Source: JAQGMJ01 sp036271855 (GTDB taxonomy: Bacteria > Pseudomonadota > Gammaproteobacteria > Burkholderiales > JAEUOS01). From it: DNA of 28,018 bases. The translations under genes and the position numbers were made by a program. Below, one piece after another: positions 22,826-28,018 of the stretch. Numbering within the stretch: position 1 is the first letter of the stretch; every line of letters starts with the position of its first letter. The notes under the pieces are model-generated. The model was given only the letters and a program-made list of their open reading frames with translations, searched no databases and was not told where the DNA came from. The stretch is from NCBI GenBank assembly GCA_036271855.1, contig DATAZV010000196.1:1-28018 (forward strand), in the 5' to 3' direction.

Positions 22826-23176
22826 AACGCTTCCCTTTCTGTCCGGCAATGGTCTCCGGTGATCGCCGCCGGCAATGCCGACCTCTCGATCATTGACGGG
22901 GCGGCATGGCCCCGCGGCACAACCGGGCCGCCTGTGCGGCGCCCGCGCAGCAAAATCTAACAGCTATGACAGGCGGGTTCAACCGTGAGCTCGCCAGCGC
23001 GCCCGGGAACAGCCACTTTCCGTCATAAAATGTGCGTGATCAGAATTGTGGGGCCGGCGCTGCCCGGGTGACGGCCCCATCGCAAACGGAACCCGGCCTC
23101 CCTTGCTGTTTTCGACCGGCCCCGCTCCGGAGTAACATCCACCGCGCTCGCCCGCATAACCAGAAAAGCCCCGCGC
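22826..23176. other. Intergenic region between the cyclase-like gene and an MFS gene
   Basis: About 350 bases separating two divergent genes, hence probably holding both promoters. The AT-richer stretch at about 23020-23052 (GTCATAAAATGTGCGTGATCAGAATTGTG) is the most promoter-like part, but no clear -35/-10 pair can be named. I see no repeat or RNA gene. Confidence 0.45.
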
Positions 23177-24388
23177 ATGACCACCGAAACCCTCGCCGCC
23201 CCGCGCGCGCAATCGTTCAACAACCTCTACCTCTGCATGGCCCTGCTCTGGCTCGCCGGCAACGGCCTGCGCCTGACCATCCTCGCCCCCGCGCCGGTGA
23301 TCTCGCTGATCCACGCGGACCTGAACCTCTCCGAAACCCAGGTCGGCCTGCTCTCCGGCATCCCCGCCGCGCTGTTCGCCTGCGCCGCCGTGCCCGGCGC
23401 GCTGCTCATTGCCCGCTTCGGCGCCCGCGCCACCCTGATCTTCGGCCTGCTCGCCACCGCCGCCGGCTCCGCCCTGCGCGGCGCCGCGCCGGACGCCGCC
23501 ACCCTCTTCATCACCACCGCCATCACCGGCTTCGGCGTCGCCGTCATGCAGCCCGCCATGCCCTCGCTGGTGCGCGCCTGGACCCCGCGCCACGTCGCCA
23601 CGGCCACCGCCATCTACACCAACGGCCTGTTGATCGGCGAAGTGCTGCCGGTGGCGCTCACCCTGCCGGTGGTGGTGCCCCTGGTCGGCGGCTGGCGCCT
23701 CGACTTCGCGGTATGGGGCGGCCTGTGCGCACTCATCGCCGTGCTCGTCGCCATGTTCGCCCCGCGCGCCATCGCCGCGCCCGCCCACGCCGCGCCGCAA
23801 AAATGGTGGCCCGACTGGAACAACCGCCTGATCTGGCAACTCGGCGCCATGATGGGCTGCATCACCGCCTGCTACTTCTCCACCAACTTCTTCATCCCGC
23901 GCTGGCTGCAGGTGACCGGCCGCGCCGCCGACATCAGCGCCGCCCTGGTCTCGCTCAACCTCAGCCAGATTCCCGCTTCGCTCCTGCTGCTGTTTTTCGG
24001 CCGCGGCCTGGCGCAGCGCAACTGGCCCTACAGCTGCGCCGGCATCCTCTGCGTCGTCGCCATGCTGTGCATCGTCTTTGGCAACAGCGCCCTGGTCATC
24101 GCCGGCGCCGGCATGGTCGGCTTCGCCTCCGCCAGCGTGCTCATCCTCATGCTCTCCCTGCCGCCGATATTGAGCCCCGCCGACGACGTCGCCCGCAGCG
24201 CCGCCGGGCTGCTGGCCATCGGCTACGCCTGCGCCGTCATCGTGCCGGTGTTCTGCGGCATCGCCTGGGACCTGAGCGGCCAGCCCGCCATGGCCTTCCT
24301 GCCGCTGGGCATCTACGGTGTCGGGCTGGCAGTGGGCGCGCTGCTGGTGAAGATACGGCCGTTCCGCGAGACGCAGGCCGCGAAATAA
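23177..24388 (+). CDS. MFS transporter (CynX/NimT-like)
   Basis: A 403-aa, 12-helix major facilitator. The N-terminal pattern WLAGNGLRLTILAPAPVISLI followed by LNLSETQVGLLSGIPAALFA and ALLIARFGARATLIFGLL resembles the CynX/YeaN (cyanate and nitroimidazole) transporter group rather than TetA-type exporters. AIYTNGLLIGEVLPVALTLP fits helix 5 of that group. The substrate is unknown. Upstream SD is weak (AGAAAAG about 10 bases away). It has no clear operon partner; a 377-base gap separates it from tctB. GC content is very high with strongly GC-biased third positions, which explains long antisense open frames over it. Confidence 0.92.
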   Translation: MTTETLAAPRAQSFNNLYLCMALLWLAGNGLRLTILAPAPVISLIHADLNLSETQVGLLSGIPAALFACAAVPGALLIARFGARATLIFGLLATAAGSALRGAAPDAATLFITTAITGFGVAVMQPAMPSLVRAWTPRHVATATAIYTNGLLIGEVLPVALTLPVVVPLVGGWRLDFAVWGGLCALIAVLVAMFAPRAIAAPAHAAPQKWWPDWNNRLIWQLGAMMGCITACYFSTNFFIPRWLQVTGRAADISAALVSLNLSQIPASLLLLFFGRGLAQRNWPYSCAGILCVVAMLCIVFGNSALVIAGAGMVGFASASVLILMLSLPPILSPADDVARSAAGLLAIGYACAVIVPVFCGIAWDLSGQPAMAFLPLGIYGVGLAVGALLVKIRPFRETQAAK

Positions 24389-24765
24389 AAGCGGCGGCCG
24401 CGAATATTCTTCAGGCGCGTATGCCGAAAAAAACATATCCGGTCTTCGCTCACAGGGTTTTCACCATGCGTTAATTTACTTAGGTAAAACGCATCGCCGC
24501 ATGATCCGTCCCGCGCAGCGGGATAACCTGCGCAGATGGACAGCGCAAATTCGTACACACGGATTTTGCATTTGCCTCCGCATTGCGCGGCGCCGCGCAT
24601 TCACAAGTTTTTACAACTTGACACACGCAATCGCGCGCCAAATCGCTAGCATCACAAGTATTAAACGGACGCGCCGGCAAGACCGCGCGCGCCAGCGGGC
24701 AGCCTTGCCCGGCCCAAAAACCAATCGCGAACCGTCCGCGTGCGGGACATTGGAGACACAGCAAT
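24389..24765. other. Intergenic leader region before tctBA
   Basis: About 377 bases, AT-richer than its flanks, probably holding the promoter and control sites of tctBA. A 29-bp dyad at 24466-24494 is described separately. TTGACA at 24618-24623 is a perfect -35 hexamer, but the expected -10 position holds only AAATCG-like sequence, and TAGCAT lies 23 bases away. No gene is supported, although an open frame from 24501 crosses it. Confidence 0.5.
24466..24494. promoter_or_regulatory. Dyad-symmetric candidate operator upstream of tctBA
   Basis: Outer arms ATGCGTT (24466-24472) and AACGCAT (24488-24494) with inner arms TTTAC (24475-24479) and GTAAA (24484-24488) about a TTAG centre. Near-palindromic and AT-rich in a GC-rich genome, it looks like a repressor/activator site rather than a terminator. 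The regulator is unknown. Confidence 0.4.
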
Positions 24766-25245
24766 ATGGAAGACGGAAGCTCCCGCGGATTCTTCAGCCG
24801 CTATCACCGGGACTACTATGGCGGCGCGCTGCTGATGCTGATCGGCCTGGGCGCCGTCTACATGGGATTCGGCTATCACATCGGCGATTTGCGCCACATG
24901 GGCCCGGGATATTTCCCGGTCGCCATCGGCGCCATCATCGCCTTCATGGGTGTGCTGATCGCCATGGGCGCGCGCGGCGAAGTGGAAGAAAACGCCGAGT
25001 ACCTGCCGCCGGAATGGCGCGGCTGGGCCTGCATCATCAGCTCCATCATCGCCTTCGTCATCGTCGGCCACTACGGCGGGCTGCTGCCGGCGACCTTCGT
25101 CATCGTCTTCATCTCCGCTCTCGGCGACAAGCAGAACACCATCAAGGCCGCGCTGGCGCTGGCCCTGGGGATGTGCCTCATCGCCTGGGTGGTTTTCTAT
25201 TGGGGCCTGCAACTGCAGTTCCCCCTGTTTACCTGGGGGAACTGA
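24766..25245 (+). CDS. tctB: Tripartite tricarboxylate transporter small membrane subunit TctB
   Basis: A 159-aa membrane protein with four predicted helices (near 19-38, 48-67, 85-105 and 127-150), the size and topology of TctB. The opening YGGALLMLIGLGAVYMGFGYHIGD and the block GDLRHMGPGYFPVAIGAIIA (the usual TctB GTxxxMGPGxFP pattern) identify it. It works with the large permease TctA, encoded one base downstream, and an extracytoplasmic TctC receptor to import carboxylates using an ion gradient. GGAGACA about 9 bases upstream supports the start. No tctC is adjacent. Confidence 0.94.
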   Translation: MEDGSSRGFFSRYHRDYYGGALLMLIGLGAVYMGFGYHIGDLRHMGPGYFPVAIGAIIAFMGVLIAMGARGEVEENAEYLPPEWRGWACIISSIIAFVIVGHYGGLLPATFVIVFISALGDKQNTIKAALALALGMCLIAWVVFYWGLQLQFPLFTWGN

Positions 25246-25246
25246 C

Positions 25247-26785
25247 ATGCTCGCGCAAACCCTGAACGACTTGCTGCAAGGCTTCCACGTCGCGCTGGAG
25301 CCGCACAACCTGATGTGGTCATTCTTCGGCGTGCTGATCGGCAACCTGATCGGCGTGCTGCCCGGCATGGGCGCGCTCTCCGCCATCTCGATGCTGCTGC
25401 CGCTCACCTACACCCTGCACCCGGTGCCCGCCATCCTGATGCTCGCCGGCATTTTCTACGGCTCGCAATACGGCGGCGCCATCGGCGCGATATTGCTCAA
25501 CCTGCCCTGCCATCCGCCGCACGCCGTCACCTGTCTCGACGGCTACCCGCTCACATTACAAGGCAAGGGCGGAACGGCGCTCGGCATCACCATGATGTCC
25601 TCCTTCTTCGCCGCCTCCGTCGGCATCCTGGTGATGATCTTCGCCTCGCCCCTGCTGGTGTCGATCGCCTTCAAGTTCGGCCCGGCGGAATTGTTCTCCA
25701 TCATGCTGCTCGGGCTGATCGCCGGCGGCACCATGTCCAAGGGCTCGCCGCTCAAGGGCATCGCCATGACCGCGCTGGGCCTGTTGATCGGCGTCGTCGG
25801 CACCGATGTGAACACCGGCACCGCGCGCTTCACCTTCGGCTTTCCCGAGCTCTCCGACCAGGTGCAACTGGTGGCCCTGGCTCTCGGCCTGTTCGGCGTG
25901 GCCGACTTCCTGTGCAACGTCAACCGCATGCACATCATCGGCAGCGGCATGAAAATGACCCTCAAGGACATGCGCCCCAGCAAGGCCGAAATCAAGCAGG
26001 CGTTCTGGCCGATGGTGCGCGGCACGCTGGTCGGCACCGCCTTCGGCGGCATGCCCGGCACCGGCCCCACCATCACCACCTTCATTGCCTACGCCCTGGA
26101 GAAAAAAATCTCCAAGACGCCCGAGCGCTTCGGCCACGGCGCCCTCGAAGGCGTGGCCGCGCCCGAGGCCGCCTCGCACTCCAAGACCCAGGTCGACTTC
26201 ATCCCCACCATGAGCTTAGGGATCCCCGGCGACGCCGTGATGGCGCTGCTGCTCGGCGCCCTGCTGATCCAGGGCATCCAGCCCGGCCCGCAACTGATCT
26301 CCGAACATGCCGACATCTTCTGGGGCCTGATCGCCAGTTTCTGGATCGGCAACCTCCTGCTGATCCTGCTCAACGTCCCGCTGATCGGCGTCTGGGTCAA
26401 GCTGCTGCAGGTGCCTTACCGCTTCATGTTCCCCTCGGCGCTGTTCTTTATCGCCGTCGGCGTGTTCAGCACCAACAACTCGCTGTTCGAAGTCGGCGAA
26501 ACCCTGGTGTTCGGCCTGCTCGGCGCGCTGCTGATCTCCCTGCGCTTTTCCGTCGCGCCCATCCTGCTCGGCTACGTGCTGGGGCCGCTGGTGGAAGAAA
26601 ACTTCCGCCGCGCCGCGCTGCTCTCGCGCGGCAGCCTCCTGGTATTCGTCCAGCGCCCGATCAGCGCCTGCTTCGTCGCCGCTTCCACCGCGCTGATCGT
26701 GCTGCAACTGTTCTTCTGGCTGCGCGGCATGCATGTCGCGCGGCGCGACCGCCACGTCTCGCGAATGCAGCCGATTGAAGCCTGA
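25247..26785 (+). CDS. tctA: Tripartite tricarboxylate transporter large permease TctA
   Basis: A 512-aa permease with about 11-12 membrane helices. Conserved TctA blocks are clear: GNLIGVLPGMGALSAISMLLP, IFYGSQYGGAIGAILLNLP, LDGYPL, the duplicated GGMPGTGPTITTFIAY, and GVAAPEAASHSKTQVDFIPT followed by MSLGIPGDAVMALLLGAL. A small departure is CHPPHAVT where PGEASSV-like sequence is usual, which may alter substrate choice (inference). It starts one base after the tctB stop, so the two genes are surely one operon. The receptor must come from elsewhere, for instance one of the two TctC genes at the left of this window. A terminator-like structure follows. Confidence 0.96.
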   Translation: MLAQTLNDLLQGFHVALEPHNLMWSFFGVLIGNLIGVLPGMGALSAISMLLPLTYTLHPVPAILMLAGIFYGSQYGGAIGAILLNLPCHPPHAVTCLDGYPLTLQGKGGTALGITMMSSFFAASVGILVMIFASPLLVSIAFKFGPAELFSIMLLGLIAGGTMSKGSPLKGIAMTALGLLIGVVGTDVNTGTARFTFGFPELSDQVQLVALALGLFGVADFLCNVNRMHIIGSGMKMTLKDMRPSKAEIKQAFWPMVRGTLVGTAFGGMPGTGPTITTFIAYALEKKISKTPERFGHGALEGVAAPEAASHSKTQVDFIPTMSLGIPGDAVMALLLGALLIQGIQPGPQLISEHADIFWGLIASFWIGNLLLILLNVPLIGVWVKLLQVPYRFMFPSALFFIAVGVFSTNNSLFEVGETLVFGLLGALLISLRFSVAPILLGYVLGPLVEENFRRAALLSRGSLLVFVQRPISACFVAASTALIVLQLFFWLRGMHVARRDRHVSRMQPIEA

Positions 26786-26843
26786 CGCTGCAAGCATGCC
26801 AGGCGGGCGGCCGCGGCCGTCCGCACTGGCCGGATGTGCTTTA

Positions 26844-26911
26844 AGAGACCAGAGTCGCATTGTTTTCCCGGGCCCCTCAACCGGAATGACTTGATCCTGG
26901 TCTCTCTTTTT
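26844..26911 (+). terminator. Candidate intrinsic terminator after tctA
   Basis: AGAGACCAG (26844-26852) pairs perfectly with CTGGTCTCT (26897-26905), followed by CTTTTTATT. The 44-base loop is long but can fold further around GGGCCC. Placed about 60 bases after the tctA stop, it probably ends the tctBA message; the long loop lowers confidence. Confidence 0.55.
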
Positions 26912-27052
26912 ATTGATGGAGCAGGCGACGCGGCCCTCGCGCAAAGCACGGGCCGCGCCGAACGGCGGGAGCATGGCTGCCGCAGGTGTTGAAGCGGTGC
27001 GCGCGCGATTGGATCTAGAATTGGCGCATCCGCTACCCGCGCTGCCCAAACC

Positions 27053-28018
27053 ATGCCGCAAGAAGAATATAAAACCGACGTCCTCATCTGCGGCGCCGGC
27101 GCCTCCGGCCTGGCCTTGGGCATCGAGCTGGCCCGCCGCAACATCGCCTTTGCGTTGATCGACAAAGCCCCCGAGCCCTTTCGCGGCTCGCGCGGCAAAG
27201 GCCTGCAACCGCGCAGCCTCGAAGTGTTCGAAGACATGGGCGTGATCGACCGCATCTGCGCCCTCGCCACCTTGCATACTCCGGTGCGCAACTACCGCGG
27301 CACCGGCTACACAGACGAGCCCGCCTTGCCCGACGCCTCCAACCCCGCCGAACCCTACGGCGCCCCGCTCATGCTGCCGCAGTTCCTCACCGAAGCCGTG
27401 CTGCGCGAACGCCTGGCTGAGCTAGGCCACCACGTGCAATTCGGTCACGAGCTGCTCGCCTTCACGCAAGATGAAGAGGGCGTCACCGCGCGCATCGCCA
27501 CCCCGCAAGGTGAGGAGCAGCTACGCGCGCGCTACCTCGCCGGCACCGACGGCGGCCGCAGCCTGGTGCGCCACGTGTTGAACATAGATTTCCCCGGCGA
27601 AACCCTCAACGTGCGCGCCATCGCCGCCGATGTCGAGGCCGATGGCGTCGCCCGCGACGCCTGGCACCGCTGGGGCGTCACCCGCGAAACCGCCCTCTGG
27701 CTCTGCCCGCTGCCCGGCACCGGCCTGTTCCAGCTGCAAGCCCCCATCGGCATGCAGGAGGAGCCAGACCTCACCGCCGCCGGCCTCAACGCCATGGTTG
27801 CCGCGCGCACCGGCCGCACCGACATCCACGTGCGCAGCGTCAACTGGGCCTCCGCCTACGGCATGAGCGCGCGCCTGGCCGGCCGCTATCGCCAGGGCCG
27901 CGTCTTCCTCGTCGGCGACGCCGCCCACATCCACCCGCCCACCGGCGGCCAGGGCCTCAACACCAGCCTGCAAGACAGCTACAACCTCGGCTGGAAATTC
28001 GCCGCCGTCCTCCACGGC
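27053..28018 (+). CDS. FAD-dependent aromatic-ring monooxygenase (TfdB/MhpA-like; partial, C-terminus outside window)
   Basis: The first 322 residues of a class A flavoprotein monooxygenase, which uses NAD(P)H and FAD to hydroxylate phenolic compounds; family members run to 500-600 aa. The dinucleotide fold is at the N-terminus (VLICGAGASGLALGIELARR, Gly14-Gly19). RGLQPRSLE-like sequence (KGLQPRSLEVFEDMG) follows, then the DG motif GTDGGRS (Asp166) and the GD motif VGDAAHIHPPTGGQGLN (Asp289). The last is diagnostic of the PheA/TfdB/MhpA group. Start at 27053 is set by homology; there is no good ribosome site before it. It continues past base 28018. Its position behind a carboxylate transporter suggests possible involvement in breakdown of aromatic acids, but the substrate is not known. 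Confidence 0.93.
   Translation, partial: MPQEEYKTDVLICGAGASGLALGIELARRNIAFALIDKAPEPFRGSRGKGLQPRSLEVFEDMGVIDRICALATLHTPVRNYRGTGYTDEPALPDASNPAEPYGAPLMLPQFLTEAVLRERLAELGHHVQFGHELLAFTQDEEGVTARIATPQGEEQLRARYLAGTDGGRSLVRHVLNIDFPGETLNVRAIAADVEADGVARDAWHRWGVTRETALWLCPLPGTGLFQLQAPIGMQEEPDLTAAGLNAMVAARTGRTDIHVRSVNWASAYGMSARLAGRYRQGRVFLVGDAAHIHPPTGGQGLNTSLQDSYNLGWKFAAVLHG

Noticed and set aside
22979..24436. 485-aa minus-strand and 480-aa plus-strand open frames over the second MFS gene
   Set aside because: Compositionally biased (Gly/Ala/Glu or Arg/His repeats) with no motif; the frame at 23177-24388 encodes a clean 12-helix MFS protein.
24618..24646. TTGACA as a complete sigma-70 promoter for tctBA
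   Set aside because: The -35 is perfect but no acceptable -10 lies 16-18 bases downstream, so it is recorded only as part of the leader.
24501..25265. Long plus-strand open frame through the tctB leader
   Set aside because: It is out of frame with TctB and gives Arg/His-rich nonsense over that gene; the leader portion has no recognisable content.
1..28018. Mobile elements, CRISPR arrays, rRNA or tRNA genes
   Set aside because: I found no transposase or integrase sequence, no regularly spaced repeats and no cloverleaf or rRNA-like stretch on reading; a tRNAscan or repeat finder was not available to confirm.

Overview
The window is GC-rich and densely coded, with almost every gene recognisable as a betaproteobacterial family. 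Tripartite tricarboxylate transporter (Tct) parts including two separate TctC/Bug receptors, an animal-type DNase II as reported in Burkholderia, a DUF3016 protein and solitary regulators and transporters suggest Burkholderiales, possibly Oxalobacteraceae. That placement is inference. I see no rRNA, tRNA, CRISPR array, insertion sequence or phage gene. It reads as ordinary chromosome with a few unusual genes.

Left part (1-6100). A cut-off TctC receptor, a YaiI/DUF188 protein, a stand-alone BLUF blue-light sensor and a second TctC receptor come first. They are followed by a bacterial DNase II with both HxK motifs and a histone-H1-like Lys/Ala tail. Next is a two-gene operon of an alpha/beta hydrolase and a Tat-exported, probably lipid-anchored, amidohydrolase, which together could open a lactone and process the product.

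Middle part (6100-16100). A TfoX-N protein with a long Lys/Ala-rich tail, a secreted DUF3016 protein, a pirin with a strong terminator behind it, an MFS exporter and an EamA transporter (convergent and overlapping). Then comes a minus-strand stress cluster, in order of transcription: peroxiredoxin-like protein, two glutathione S-transferases, DNA photolyase, universal stress protein. A LysR regulator is divergent from the head of this cluster, sharing an AT-rich promoter region.

Right part (16100-28018). An orphan type II secretion F-type membrane protein, a complete four-gene polar amino acid ABC transporter operon, a NodB-type deacetylase with an altered metal-ligand motif, a ModA-like binding protein without a signal peptide, an unrecognised protein of about 353 aa, an MFS transporter, tctB-tctA without a tctC, and the start of a TfdB/MhpA-like FAD monooxygenase that runs off the end.

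The most interesting gene is the unrecognised one at 21764-22825 (minus). Its C-terminal half matches, in order and roughly in spacing, the active-site landmarks of CD38/ADP-ribosyl cyclases: FW, then FxxLE, then an (F/W)xxxS helix, then a beta strand ending in E. I propose it is a solitary bacterial NAD+ glycohydrolase/cyclase-like enzyme. This rests on motif comparison from memory and needs a structure or profile search. It is notable that a second enzyme in the window, DNase II, is also best known from animals.
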